Source: JBNLBT01 sp050303435 (lineage in GTDB: Bacteria > Pseudomonadota > Gammaproteobacteria > Xanthomonadales > Marinicellaceae). Taken from it: DNA of 39,121 bases. The position numbers were made by a program, and so were the translations under genes. Numbering within the stretch: the stretch's first letter is position 1; each line of letters opens with the position of its first letter. This document shows, piece after piece, positions 15,219 through 23,985 of this stretch. The notes below the pieces were generated by a model, which saw only the letters and a program-made list of their open reading frames with translations, did not search any database and was not told where the DNA came from. Location: contig JBNLBT010000020.1 of NCBI GenBank assembly GCA_050303435.1, forward strand, positions 1 to 39,121. The letters are read 5' to 3'.

Positions 15219-15768
15219 CGGCGCATTGCCGGGTCTGAAAATCATTGAGCCCGATGTGTATGGCGATGCCCGTGGCTGGTTCATGGAGTGTTGGAATCGC
15301 CGCCGCTACGCCGAGGCTGGCATTGACGTGGATTTCATCCAGCAAAACCTGTCGCGTTCAAGCCGCGATGTGTTGCGTGGGCTGCATTACCAGCAACCCG
15401 ACGCGCAAGGCAAGCTGGTTTCAGTGATTGACGGCGAGGTGTTTGATGTGGCGGTTGACATCCGCGTCGGATCGCCCACCTTCGGGCGCTGGGACGCGGT
15501 GATCCTGAGCGGAGAAAACAAAAAACAGTTCTATGTGCCGGGCGGGTTTGCCCACGGTTTCTGCGTGTTGTCCGAAACGGCCGTGTTTGGCTATTTGTGC
15601 ACCGCGCTGTACAACGCCGAGGCCGACCGCGGCGTGGCCTGGGACGACCCGGCCATCGGCATTGAATGGCCGGTCAGTGCCCCGCGCTTATCGGATAAAG
15701 ACCTCAAGCTGCCTGTGCTGGCAGCGCTAGATCACAGCCTGTTGCCGAAGCATGGGGTGCCGGCATGA
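15205..15768 (+). CDS. rfbC: dTDP-4-dehydrorhamnose 3,5-epimerase
   Basis: RmlC epimerises C3 and C5 of the keto-sugar. The 187-aa cupin-fold protein has 'DARGWFMECWN', 'QQNLSRSSRDVLRGLHYQ' (catalytic His in LRGLHYQ) and 'FYVPGGFAHGFCVLSE', all typical. AAGGAG precedes the ATG inside the end of rfbA (14-nt overlap) and the stop overlaps rfbD as ATGA. Confidence 0.96.
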   Translation: MKVCDGALPGLKIIEPDVYGDARGWFMECWNRRRYAEAGIDVDFIQQNLSRSSRDVLRGLHYQQPDAQGKLVSVIDGEVFDVAVDIRVGSPTFGRWDAVILSGENKKQFYVPGGFAHGFCVLSETAVFGYLCTALYNAEADRGVAWDDPAIGIEWPVSAPRLSDKDLKLPVLAALDHSLLPKHGVPA

Positions 15769-16664
15769 AAGTGCTGCTGATCGGTGCCAACGGTCAGGTC
15801 GGTTTCGCCCTGTGGCGTTGTCTGCAATTCACTCAGGAAGTGATTCCGACCACTCGCCGCGGCGGCGATGTGCATGGCATGAACACATTGAACCTGGATC
15901 TCACCGACTTAAAGTCATTGGAGAAAAAGCTCAAAAACATCGAACCGGACGTGATCATCAACGCCGCCGCCTACACCCAGGTGGACCGGGCCGAAAGCGA
16001 CGAAGGTGAGGCCTGGAAGGTGAACGCCGAGGTGCCGGCCGTGCTGGCAGCTCACGCGGCGGCCAGCGATGCGCTGTTGATGCATTATTCCACCGATTAC
16101 GTGTTTTCCGGTGATCGCGACATGCCGTGGAAGGAAATCGATGAAACCGCACCCAAATCGGTGTACGGCCAGACCAAACTGGAAGGCGAGCAGGCCATCA
16201 TCGAACGCGGTTGCCGGCACATGATATTTCGCACCGCCTGGGTGTATTCCGCCGGCGGACACAATTTCCTGCGCACCATGTTGCGCCTGGCGCGGGAAAA
16301 AGACGAATTGTCGGTGGTCAACGATCAATCCGGTTCGCCGACCTGGTCGGAAACCATTGCCCTGGCCACCATGCTGGCTTTGCACAAGCCGATGAACGGC
16401 CTGTTTCATCTGACCGCTTCGGGTCAAACCACCTGGTACGGGTTTGCCCGGCGCATTTTCTCACACGCACAACGCATCGGCCTGATTGAGCAGTCGCCAC
16501 GCGTGATCCCGATATCAACCGAAGAATTCCCCACGGCGGCCAGCCGGCCAAAGAATTCGGTGCTGGATTGCGATAAATTTGAGTTCAATTACGGGCTGCG
16601 TTTGCCACATTGGCAAAACGCCCTGCATTTGTGCATGCAAACCATGAATACAGAAACACCATGA
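15765..16664 (+). CDS. rfbD: dTDP-4-dehydrorhamnose reductase
   Basis: RmlD makes the final NAD(P)H-dependent reduction to dTDP-L-rhamnose. The 299-aa protein has 'LLIGANGQVG' for nucleotide binding, 'VIINAAAYTQVDRAE', 'STDYVFSG', 'YGQTKLEGE' (Tyr-x3-Lys) and 'RTAWVYS', the standard set. It overlaps rfbC (ATGA) and manC (ATGA). Confidence 0.96.
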   Translation: MKVLLIGANGQVGFALWRCLQFTQEVIPTTRRGGDVHGMNTLNLDLTDLKSLEKKLKNIEPDVIINAAAYTQVDRAESDEGEAWKVNAEVPAVLAAHAAASDALLMHYSTDYVFSGDRDMPWKEIDETAPKSVYGQTKLEGEQAIIERGCRHMIFRTAWVYSAGGHNFLRTMLRLAREKDELSVVNDQSGSPTWSETIALATMLALHKPMNGLFHLTASGQTTWYGFARRIFSHAQRIGLIEQSPRVIPISTEEFPTAASRPKNSVLDCDKFEFNYGLRLPHWQNALHLCMQTMNTETP

Positions 16665-18097
16665 AAATCATACCTGTCATATTGTCCGGCGGTGCCGGCA
16701 CCCGATTGTGGCCCGTGTCCAGAAAGGCCTACCCCAAACCCTTCATGAAACTGGCCAACGGTCAGACGCTGGCTGAATTGGCCTTTGATCGCGCCCTGGA
16801 CATTGCCAGCGATGGACACGTGGTGACAGTCACCTCCAGGGACTACTATTTCATTTGTCGGGATCTGTACAAAACACACCCGGACTGTCGTCTGGAAAAG
16901 CTGGATTTCCTGCTTGAACCGGTGGGTCGCAACACGGCACCGGCGGTGGCGCTGGCGGCCTTGCATGTGGCAGAAAAATACGGTGAAGACGCGGTGATGG
17001 TGGTGATGCCATCCGATCATTTGATCAAGGACAAAGTCGCATTCAAAGCCGCGGTGCAGCAGGCCGCCGCGCTGGCACTCACCGGCCCATTGTGCACCTT
17101 TGGCATCTACCCGACCGAACCGGAAACCGGTTACGGCTATATTCAGGCCGGAGAGGCGATTCCTGGACACAATGCAAAAGCCATCAAACAGTTTGTTGAA
17201 AAGCCCGATCTTGAAACCGCTCGAGGGTATCTGCAAAGCGGCGAATACAGTTGGAATTCGGGCATGTTTTGCTTCACCCCGCGGGCTTTGCTGGCGGTCA
17301 TGCGCGCGGTGGATCCGCGCGTGGCTGAAGCCGCACAGCGGTGTTATGACGCCAGCAACACCGCCGCCACACCGCTGGAATTTGATGTCGAGACGTTCAA
17401 GAACATGCCGGACATTTCCTTCGATTACTCGGTCATGGAAAAAGCCCCGCATAGGGCCGTGATCGATGGCCGCTTTGACTGGAATGACATTGGTTCATGG
17501 AATTCCATGGCGATGCTGTCCGATCAGGACGAAAGCGGCAACCGCATTGAAGGCAAAGCCATCACCATCGAATCCAATGACTGCTACATCCGTGCAGGCG
17601 ATCGTCTGGTGGCCACCGTGGGGGTCAGTGATCTGCTGGTGGTGGACACCAAGGACGCCGTGCTGGTGGCGCACCGCAACAAATCGCAAGGCGTTAAGGA
17701 CGTGGTGCATTTTCTCAAATCGAGGGCGCACGACGCGGCGATTTATCATCAGACCGTGCATCGGCCCTGGGGCAGCTACACCATCCTGGAAGATGAATCC
17801 GACTGCAAAGTCAAGCGGCTGATTGTCAAGCCAGGCCAGGTGTTGTCGCTGCAGTTGCACCACCGCCGCAGCGAACACTGGACTGTGGTCAGCGGCACCG
17901 CCAAGGTGCGCGTGGGCGATGAGGAATTTCTGCTCAAACAGAATCAATCGACTTACATTCCAGTGGACACGCTGCACCGTCTGGAGAATCCCACCGATCA
18001 GGACATCGCCTTGATTGAAGTGCAGTGCGGCGATTATTTCGGTGAAGACGACATCGAGCGTTTTGAGGACATTTACGGGCGCGCCAATGGCAGCTGA
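16661..18097 (+). CDS. manC: Mannose-1-phosphate guanylyltransferase / mannose-6-phosphate isomerase
   Basis: A bifunctional type II enzyme (478 aa; also called CpsB, XanB or AlgA) giving GDP-mannose for LPS, exopolysaccharide or GDP-sugar pathways. The N-terminal domain carries 'LSGGAGTRLWPVSRKAYPKPF' (split over the pyrophosphorylase site), 'VMPSDHLI' and 'FVEKPD'. The C-terminal cupin isomerase domain has 'HRPWGSYTIL', 'LHHRRSEHW' and 'STYIPVDTLHRLENP' with metal-binding His residues. The start at 16661 is fixed by the ATGA overlap with rfbD; the frame from 16610 adds unrelated residues. Phosphomannomutase is not in the window. Confidence 0.96.
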   Translation: MKIIPVILSGGAGTRLWPVSRKAYPKPFMKLANGQTLAELAFDRALDIASDGHVVTVTSRDYYFICRDLYKTHPDCRLEKLDFLLEPVGRNTAPAVALAALHVAEKYGEDAVMVVMPSDHLIKDKVAFKAAVQQAAALALTGPLCTFGIYPTEPETGYGYIQAGEAIPGHNAKAIKQFVEKPDLETARGYLQSGEYSWNSGMFCFTPRALLAVMRAVDPRVAEAAQRCYDASNTAATPLEFDVETFKNMPDISFDYSVMEKAPHRAVIDGRFDWNDIGSWNSMAMLSDQDESGNRIEGKAITIESNDCYIRAGDRLVATVGVSDLLVVDTKDAVLVAHRNKSQGVKDVVHFLKSRAHDAAIYHQTVHRPWGSYTILEDESDCKVKRLIVKPGQVLSLQLHHRRSEHWTVVSGTAKVRVGDEEFLLKQNQSTYIPVDTLHRLENPTDQDIALIEVQCGDYFGEDDIERFEDIYGRANGS

Positions 18098-18878
18098 GTG
18101 CGCGTTGGAAGCGGCCGAACTGTCGGCTTTGCTGCAACTGGCCCGCGATGCGGCCACAGCGGTTCAGCCGATCATTGAACAGCACTACCAACAGCAGCCG
18201 GAAACCCGCTTTAAATCGGACCAGAGTCCAGTCACCGTGGCCGATGAGGCGTGTGAACAAAGAATTCGTGACATCATTTCAACGGCACACCCCGAGCACG
18301 CGTTCTGGGGTGAAGAAGGTGGCATGCACTCCAGCGATTCGGAATTCCTGTGGCTGGTCGATCCCATCGACGGCACCAAAAGTTTTGTGCGCGGTTACGG
18401 TTTTTTTTCCACCCAGGTGGCCTTGATGCATCGGGGCGAACTGGTGCTCGGTGTGTCGCATGCGCCGGTGTTTGGCCAGACCGCCTGGGCGGCGCGGGGA
18501 CAGGGTGCATTTCTCAACGGCGAAGCCATCCGCGTTGACACCCACATCGATCCTTCCATGCGCTGTGTGTCAACCGGCAACATTCGCAGTCTGATCGATA
18601 AAAAATGGAATAAGTTGGGTGATTTGCTGAAAAAATTTAGTAAAATTCGCGGCTACGGGGATTTCTACCATTACCATTTGCTGGCCGCCGGCAAACTTGA
18701 TCTGGTGATTGAATCGGACGTCAATATACTGGACGTTGCGGCGTTGAGTGTGATCGTTCAGGAAGCCGGTGGTGTGGTGACCTCATTGCAGGGGGATGCA
18801 TTGGATTTGTCAAGCACTGACATTGTTGCGGGCACCCCGGAAACTCATGAATTGGCACTCAGGATTTTGCATGGATAA
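18087..18878 (+). CDS. Inositol monophosphatase-family phosphatase (HisN-like)
   Basis: A 263-aa Mg-dependent phosphatase of the IMPase superfamily: 'FWGEEGG' (metal-binding Glu), 'LVDPIDGTKSFVRGYGFFS' (Asp-x-Asp-Gly-Thr core) and 'ILDVAALSVIVQEAGG' (third metal Asp) are all present. The 'KSFVRG' variant after the core resembles histidinol-phosphatase HisN rather than SuhB, but inositol- or sugar-phosphate substrates remain possible. The start at 18087 overlaps manC by 11 nt; the earlier ATG at 18015 would overlap more with no homology. Residues 170-190 ('DKKWNKLGDLLKKFSKIRG') are locally AT-rich and Lys-rich. It is followed by cysQ with an 8-nt overlap. Confidence 0.88.
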   Translation: MAAECALEAAELSALLQLARDAATAVQPIIEQHYQQQPETRFKSDQSPVTVADEACEQRIRDIISTAHPEHAFWGEEGGMHSSDSEFLWLVDPIDGTKSFVRGYGFFSTQVALMHRGELVLGVSHAPVFGQTAWAARGQGAFLNGEAIRVDTHIDPSMRCVSTGNIRSLIDKKWNKLGDLLKKFSKIRGYGDFYHYHLLAAGKLDLVIESDVNILDVAALSVIVQEAGGVVTSLQGDALDLSSTDIVAGTPETHELALRILHG

Positions 18879-19662
18879 CTTGCTCAAATCAATCGAAGAA
18901 CTTGCACACAAAGCGGCCGACGCCATACTGGATGTTTACAACAGCGATGATTTTGAAGTGCAGCTCAAGGGCGATGATTCGCCTTTGACGCGCGCCGATC
19001 TGGCCGCTCACAACGTGATTATGCAGGGATTGCAGGCGTTGACGCCTGAAGTGCCGGTGCTGTCTGAAGAATCGGCGGAAAAGGCGGATTTTTCAGTGCG
19101 ATCGAACTGGCAGAAATACTGGCTGGTTGATCCGCTGGATGGCACCAAGGAATTCATCAAGCGCAACGGTGAATTCACCGTCAACATTGCGTTGATCGAT
19201 CGCGGCGTGCCGGTGCTCTCCTGTGTGCACGTGCCGGTCACCGGTGTGGCCTATTCAGCGGCCCGCGGCATCGGCGTGTTCAAGCGTGAAGGCGGACAGA
19301 AAAAATCCATCATCGTGCAGAAAAGCAGTCGCTACAAGCCTCTGGTTGTGGGCTCAAGATCGCACCGCAGCGACGCGCTCAACGCCTATCTGGAAAACAT
19401 GGGCCAATATGAAATCGTCAGCATGGGCTCGTCGTTGAAATTCTGTCTGGTGGCGGAAGGCAAGGCCGATCTCTATCCACGCCTGGGCCCCACCTGTGAA
19501 TGGGACACCGCCGCCGCGCAATGCATCGTGGAACAGGCCGGTGGCCATGTGCTGTCACTGGAAGACGGGCAGCCGCTGCGCTACAACCAGCGAGAATCAC
19601 TGCTCAATCCGCATTTTGTGGTGTTTGGTGACCCCGGCAAGGACTGGTTGAAGTTCGCCTGA
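18871..19662 (+). CDS. cysQ: 3'(2'),5'-bisphosphate nucleotidase CysQ
   Basis: CysQ hydrolyses PAP, the by-product of PAPS use, to AMP. The 263-aa protein has 'VLSEES', 'LVDPLDGTKEFIKRNGEFTVNIALI' (split; the KEF...NGEFTVN part is diagnostic for CysQ against other IMPases) and 'CEWDTAAAQCIVEQAGG'. The start at 18871 overlaps the preceding phosphatase gene by 8 nt, so it is the last cistron of the sugar operon. Both phosphatases are 263 aa and belong to the same superfamily but are not close copies, so this is not a recent tandem duplication. Confidence 0.93.
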   Translation: MDNLLKSIEELAHKAADAILDVYNSDDFEVQLKGDDSPLTRADLAAHNVIMQGLQALTPEVPVLSEESAEKADFSVRSNWQKYWLVDPLDGTKEFIKRNGEFTVNIALIDRGVPVLSCVHVPVTGVAYSAARGIGVFKREGGQKKSIIVQKSSRYKPLVVGSRSHRSDALNAYLENMGQYEIVSMGSSLKFCLVAEGKADLYPRLGPTCEWDTAAAQCIVEQAGGHVLSLEDGQPLRYNQRESLLNPHFVVFGDPGKDWLKFA

Positions 19663-19711
19663 TCTTCAAGGTTCTCTGAATTTCATTCCTGCGGCATTGA
19701 AAGGCTGGCGT

Positions 19712-20101
19712 TCAGCCCGGGTCGTGCTGTTTGATGTCGCGCAATTGCCGGCGCTGCTTTTTATTCGGTCTGCGTTCGGGTGTAGGCACCGCTTGCCGTG
19801 CCAGTGCATTGAAGCGTTGCTGCTCGGCGCGCTTGGCCTCGCTTTCTTCAGATTCTCTGTACAGGGTTTGCGCCACCCTGGCCGGACCGCGCCGGTCGCT
19901 CAGCTGAGTCACGTTGAGAACCCAGATTAAACCGTCCCGATGGATGCTCACCTCATCGTTCAACTGTACCGCGCGCGCGGGTTTACAGCGCTGTCCGTTG
20001 ATTTTCACTTTGCCATGTTCCACGGCGTGCTTGGCCAGCGAGCGGGTCTTGTAAAAACGCGCCGCCCACAGCCATTTGTCAATTCTGACTTCTTCAGGCA
20101 T
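19712..20101 (-). CDS. hslR: Ribosome-associated heat shock protein Hsp15
   Basis: The protein (129 aa) starts with an S4 RNA-binding domain ('VRIDKWLWAARFYKTRSLA', 'GKVKINGQRCKPAR') and ends in a basic helical tail rich in Arg/Lys/Gln. Hsp15 binds free 50S subunits carrying nascent chains after heat stress and helps recycle them. Length fits the family. AGGA lies 8 nt upstream of the ATG. It converges on cysQ, 49 bp apart. Confidence 0.93.
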   Translation of the reverse strand: MPEEVRIDKWLWAARFYKTRSLAKHAVEHGKVKINGQRCKPARAVQLNDEVSIHRDGLIWVLNVTQLSDRRGPARVAQTLYRESEESEAKRAEQQRFNALARQAVPTPERRPNKKQRRQLRDIKQHDPG

Positions 20102-20125
20102 CTATGATTCCTGCGGCAAAACCAG

Positions 20126-20132
20126 TATTATA
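20126..20132. promoter_or_regulatory. Overlapping divergent -10 elements between hslR and the DUF4097-like gene
   Basis: TATTAT on the plus strand (20126-20131) and TATAAT on the minus strand (20132-20127) share five bases. Minus-strand initiation near 20120 would give hslR a leader of about 20 nt. The plus-strand site lies about 35-40 nt before its gene. -35 boxes are weak on both sides. Confidence 0.45.
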
Positions 20133-20165
20133 CCGTTCGATTGAAAACAGAAAGAATAGATGTCC

Positions 20166-20957
20166 ATGAAAATATACGCGTTGATGATATTGGGTTGCTT
20201 GATGCACACTCTGGGTCTGGCAGAAAATGAAGACGCCAAGATTCAGCAATTGAACTGGAAAGTGGTCAGTCAGGCCAAACGGGTGGTGATTGAAAATTTA
20301 AGTGGCGACGTGCGTGTGAGGTACGGCGGCTTCAATGACGAGATAGAATCTGTCGCCATGGTGCAGCACAACGAAAAAGAAGGGTATCTGGAAGTCGTGC
20401 AGGAAGACACCCCTGAGGTGTATTCTCTGCGAGTGGTGCGCCGCTCAAAGAAAGATGACAAGTCATTGCCAGTGCGCATACAGGACAAGGCCCGAATCGA
20501 TTTAACGGTGTTTGTTGCCGAAGGCAAATCGGTGCATGTTCAGACGGATCAGGGGCTGGCTGAGGTGCGCGGTCTGAAGGGCGATCTTTCAATAGAAACA
20601 CAGACGGGCGCAGTCAAATTGATGAAAAACAAAGGCAATGTGACGGTGAACACAAAGGAAGGTGCCATCGAGTTGAACGTGCCTACACAGGACAAGATCA
20701 CTCAACAGCTGTTGAACAGCACCACAGGTTCAATTGAAGTTTGGATTGGGGAAAATTCGCAGCACGTCGTTAAAATGCAGACGTCCGGCAAACTCAGCAC
20801 AGACGTCAGTATGGAAATTGATCTGGATTTGAGCCGTTTGCCGAATAAATTGGCGCGCGGACAATACGGCGCACAGGGTGAGTCCGAGGTGCGCATGAGC
20901 AGTCAAATTGGTGAACTTGCCTTGCGCGTTTATCCCGAATCCAAATTGCAAGAATAA
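20166..20957 (+). CDS. Secreted DUF4097-like beta-repeat protein
   Basis: A 263-aa protein with a signal peptide (MKIYALMILGCLMHTLGLA). The mature part is made of short beta repeats of the kind seen in DUF4097 / putative adhesin proteins: 'RVVIENLSGDVRVRYGG', 'VHVQTDQGLAEVRGLKGD', 'ETQTGAVKLMKNKGNVTVNT' (split), 'GSIEVWIG'. These build a beta-solenoid; function is unknown and probably periplasmic or surface. A Met two codons earlier (20160) is an equal candidate start. It is 72 bp upstream of the large secreted protein and may be co-transcribed with it. Confidence 0.65.
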   Translation: MKIYALMILGCLMHTLGLAENEDAKIQQLNWKVVSQAKRVVIENLSGDVRVRYGGFNDEIESVAMVQHNEKEGYLEVVQEDTPEVYSLRVVRRSKKDDKSLPVRIQDKARIDLTVFVAEGKSVHVQTDQGLAEVRGLKGDLSIETQTGAVKLMKNKGNVTVNTKEGAIELNVPTQDKITQQLLNSTTGSIEVWIGENSQHVVKMQTSGKLSTDVSMEIDLDLSRLPNKLARGQYGAQGESEVRMSSQIGELALRVYPESKLQE

Positions 20958-20970
20958 GCAAGAAAAATAG

Positions 20971-20998
20971 TTGCAAATAAAACCATAAGTTCTAAACT
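20971..20998 (+). promoter_or_regulatory. Weak candidate promoter of the 978-aa secreted protein
   Basis: TTGCAA (20971-20976), 16-bp spacer, TAAACT (20993-20998); about 30 nt before ATG 21030, which has AGAGAGG upstream. Confidence 0.35.
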
Positions 20999-21029
20999 TG
21001 GGTACCAGACTTTACAGAGAGAGGTATTT

Positions 21030-23966
21030 ATGAAATTCAGGTTCAGTTTGCCGCTGATGGTGGCAACTTGTCTGGGGTCATCCTGGGCATTGGCCGATGG
21101 GACAAAAGAAATTGATCCTTCCGGTTCATTCAGCGTTGAAACCATAGGCGGTCCGTCGGTTCCATACCGGTCAGGCATTCCCGCCAAGTCTCTGCCGGTG
21201 GTAGGACGTTGGCAAGTGGGCGATCCAATCAAAGAAGTGCCCAGACGCAGTTACCCGGCCGTGGATGAGCTCGGTCCAACCGATCGCCAAGTGGGCCCCG
21301 ATCCATTGGCGGAATTACAAACGCAGACGGTCAAACGGCAAAGCCGGGCATTCAGCACGCCATTGGTCAACGTGGATTCGCAAGGTTTCACCGGCGTCAA
21401 TCCGCCGGATCCGGTTTTGGATGTGGGGCCCAATTTTGTCGTCCAGTCGATCAACGGCGGCGGCGGTGCGCTGGTGGTTGTATTGAACAAAGCAACCGGT
21501 GCGGTGGTGAGTGGTCCGTTCTCCATGGAGACCATGGGCACCGGCAGTTGTGCTTCCGGTAACGGCGATCCGATCATTTTGTATGATCAGGGTGCTGACC
21601 GCTGGTTCCTGCAGGAGTTTTCATCGTCGGGCAACTTCATGTGTTTTTACATTTCAGACACCAGCGACCCGACCGGCACCTATACACATTATGCATTCAG
21701 TGCCCCGACTTTCCCGGATTATCCGCATTTCGGTGTTTGGCCGGACGCCTATTACGGCACCGCCAATCAGCAACGGGCGTTGTATGCGTTTGACCGCACC
21801 AGCATGCTGGCCGGCACAACCGCCGCGCCGATGCAGCGTTTTCAGCTGACTGCGTTGCCTGGGTACACCTTTCAGACTGCGACACCTGCAGACTGGGACG
21901 GCTTGACACCGCCGCCGTCCAATGCGCCGGGCATCATCATGCGTCACATCGATGAGGAAGCGCATTCCAGTTTCACCAACAACCCCACCACGGATTTGTT
22001 GGAGATGTATGAGTTCACTGTGGATTTTGTTACGCCGGCCAATTCATCGGTGGATCAATTGCCGGACATAGTGATCACGGATTTCAATTCCTGGTTCATC
22101 AATTACACGCAATTTGCCACGGTGCCACAACCCGGCAGTTCATCACGCCTTGACGCCATCCGGGAAGTGATACTGAACCGTCTGCAATACTACAATTTCG
22201 GTAGCCACGAAGCCATCGTCGGGGTGTTCCCCACCAACATCAACACCGCCACCAGCGGCTCGGTCGTACAGGCCGGTCTGCGTTGGTTCGAGCTGCGCCG
22301 CACCGGTGGCAACGCCGGCAGTTGGGTGTTGCATCAGGAAGGCACCTACGCCGACACCACGGCGGCCACACAAAACCGTCTGGTGGCTTCGATTTCCTTG
22401 GACCAGTCCGGCAACATGGCGCTGGCTTATTCGATGACGGATACGAACGGTTCAAATCCGTTGCCCGCTTCGGTGGCCTACACCGGCCGTTTGTCCAGCG
22501 ACCCCTTGAGCGTGATGCCAGAGGCTGAAACCATGTTGGTGACCGGTTCCGGTGCCAACACCAGCGGACGCTGGGGAGACTATGCCGCCATGGGCGTTGA
22601 CCCGGTCAATGAGTGTACATTCTGGTACACCAGTGAGTATCAGACCGGTTCCAGCTGGTCCACGCGGGTGAGTTCATTTGAATTTGAGGCCTGTGGTTGC
22701 GATCTGGCGCTTGACACGCCGACGGCTGCAGCAAACGCCAACGCAGACAACAACATTCAGGTCACATGGAATGATTCCAGTTTGGCGCAGATCTCTGAAT
22801 ACAGGGTGTTCCGCGCCACTTCTTCCGGTGGACCGTATGAGTTGATCGCCACCGTCACTGACACCAGTCCAGGCGTTGGCGGTGGTGCCGGGTACACCTA
22901 CGATGACGGCACTGTTTCCGGTGGAACCACGTATTTTTACGTGATCAGATCTTCTGATGGCAGCGCCTGTTTGTCTGAGCCTTCAAATGAAGTATCGGCC
23001 ACTGCCACTGGCGTGTGCACACTGTCGCCGACCTTTGCAGGCGTGACGGGCGTGTCCAACCTCGGCAGCGGTCTGTGCAGCCTCAGCGTGGACTGGGCGG
23101 CCGGCGCTTCACAATGCGCCAACGGCCTGACCTACGACGTGTTCCGTTCTGATACCTCTGGTTTCACGCCGGGTGCAGGCAATCTGATCGCCACTGGCAT
23201 CACCGGCACCGGTTACACCGACGTGACTGGAGATTTGATGAACGGCACCGAGTACTTCTACATTGTGCGCGCGGTGGACGATGTCAACGGTTCCTCCGAT
23301 GACAACGTGGTTGAAGGTTCTGCCATCCCGACCGGGCCGGTCTCCGGTGGCAACACCCTGGATGTCGATGTGGAAGCCTACTCAGACATCGCGTCGGCCG
23401 TTTCGGCCGGTTGGGGTCACGGCGCCGATCAGGGCAGCGATGACTGGCGCATTGAAACCGGCGACGACAACACCACCGGTACAGGCAAGGCGTTTGTTTC
23501 GACCGATGTGGATGACATCACAGATAAGTTTCTGATATCACCGGAATTTGCGGTTGGCCCGACCTCGCAGCTGACATTCTTCCACAAGCACGATTTTGAA
23601 ACCAACCTTGCGGTCACTCGTTTCTTCGATGGTGCCGTGCTAGAAATCAGCATCGACGGTGGCAACAACTGGATCGATTTGGGTGGCAACATCACTGCTG
23701 GTGGTTACAATGGCACCATCGATGGTTGTTGCCAAAATCCATTGGCCAATCAACCGGGTTGGGGTGGTGAGCAGAACACTTTTGCTCAGGTGATTGTGGA
23801 TCTGACTTCATTCAATGGGGATGTGGCACTCATTCGCTGGCGAATGGGTACGGACTCTTCAGTTGCAGAAGGTGACTGGAAAATTGACGACATCGTGATC
23901 ACCGATGTGGGCACCGCCGGTGTCTGCAGTCAATCAGATCTGATCTACGCAAACACATTCGAATGA
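21030..23966 (+). CDS. Large secreted multidomain protein with fibronectin-type repeats and C-terminal tail motif
   Basis: The 978-aa protein has a signal peptide (residues 1-22, ending SSWALA). Residues 95-560 look like a beta-propeller or lectin-like domain ('VGPNFVVQSINGGGGALV', 'YDQGADRWFLQEFS', 'FPDYPHFGVWPDAYYGT'). Two fibronectin type III-like modules follow (about 570-665 and 670-770; 'ISEYRVFRATSSGGPY', 'YDVFRSDTSGF'). Then comes a jelly-roll of the kind that ends secreted metalloproteases ('DKFLISPEFAVG', 'LEISIDGGNNWIDLG', 'EGDWKIDDIVITD'). The last residues are 'DLIYANTFE', close to the 'IFANGFE' tails of many secreted proteins in this group. No catalytic motif is seen, so binding or adhesion is likelier than an enzyme role. 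A strong terminator follows. Confidence 0.8.
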   Translation: MKFRFSLPLMVATCLGSSWALADGTKEIDPSGSFSVETIGGPSVPYRSGIPAKSLPVVGRWQVGDPIKEVPRRSYPAVDELGPTDRQVGPDPLAELQTQTVKRQSRAFSTPLVNVDSQGFTGVNPPDPVLDVGPNFVVQSINGGGGALVVVLNKATGAVVSGPFSMETMGTGSCASGNGDPIILYDQGADRWFLQEFSSSGNFMCFYISDTSDPTGTYTHYAFSAPTFPDYPHFGVWPDAYYGTANQQRALYAFDRTSMLAGTTAAPMQRFQLTALPGYTFQTATPADWDGLTPPPSNAPGIIMRHIDEEAHSSFTNNPTTDLLEMYEFTVDFVTPANSSVDQLPDIVITDFNSWFINYTQFATVPQPGSSSRLDAIREVILNRLQYYNFGSHEAIVGVFPTNINTATSGSVVQAGLRWFELRRTGGNAGSWVLHQEGTYADTTAATQNRLVASISLDQSGNMALAYSMTDTNGSNPLPASVAYTGRLSSDPLSVMPEAETMLVTGSGANTSGRWGDYAAMGVDPVNECTFWYTSEYQTGSSWSTRVSSFEFEACGCDLALDTPTAAANANADNNIQVTWNDSSLAQISEYRVFRATSSGGPYELIATVTDTSPGVGGGAGYTYDDGTVSGGTTYFYVIRSSDGSACLSEPSNEVSATATGVCTLSPTFAGVTGVSNLGSGLCSLSVDWAAGASQCANGLTYDVFRSDTSGFTPGAGNLIATGITGTGYTDVTGDLMNGTEYFYIVRAVDDVNGSSDDNVVEGSAIPTGPVSGGNTLDVDVEAYSDIASAVSAGWGHGADQGSDDWRIETGDDNTTGTGKAFVSTDVDDITDKFLISPEFAVGPTSQLTFFHKHDFETNLAVTRFFDGAVLEISIDGGNNWIDLGGNITAGGYNGTIDGCCQNPLANQPGWGGEQNTFAQVIVDLTSFNGDVALIRWRMGTDSSVAEGDWKIDDIVITDVGTAGVCSQSDLIYANTFE

Positions 23967-23985
23967 TCTGATCTACAACAAAACC

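Noticed and set aside
18087..19662. Tandem duplication of the two 263-aa phosphatases
   Set aside because: They share only the IMPase superfamily motifs and fall into different subfamilies by signature, so equal length is coincidence rather than a recent duplication.
23937..23976. Direct repeat GATCTGATCTAC (23937-23948 and 23965-23976) around the stop of the 978-aa gene
   Set aside because: Only 12 bp, two copies, no inverted ends or element between; probably chance or slippage.
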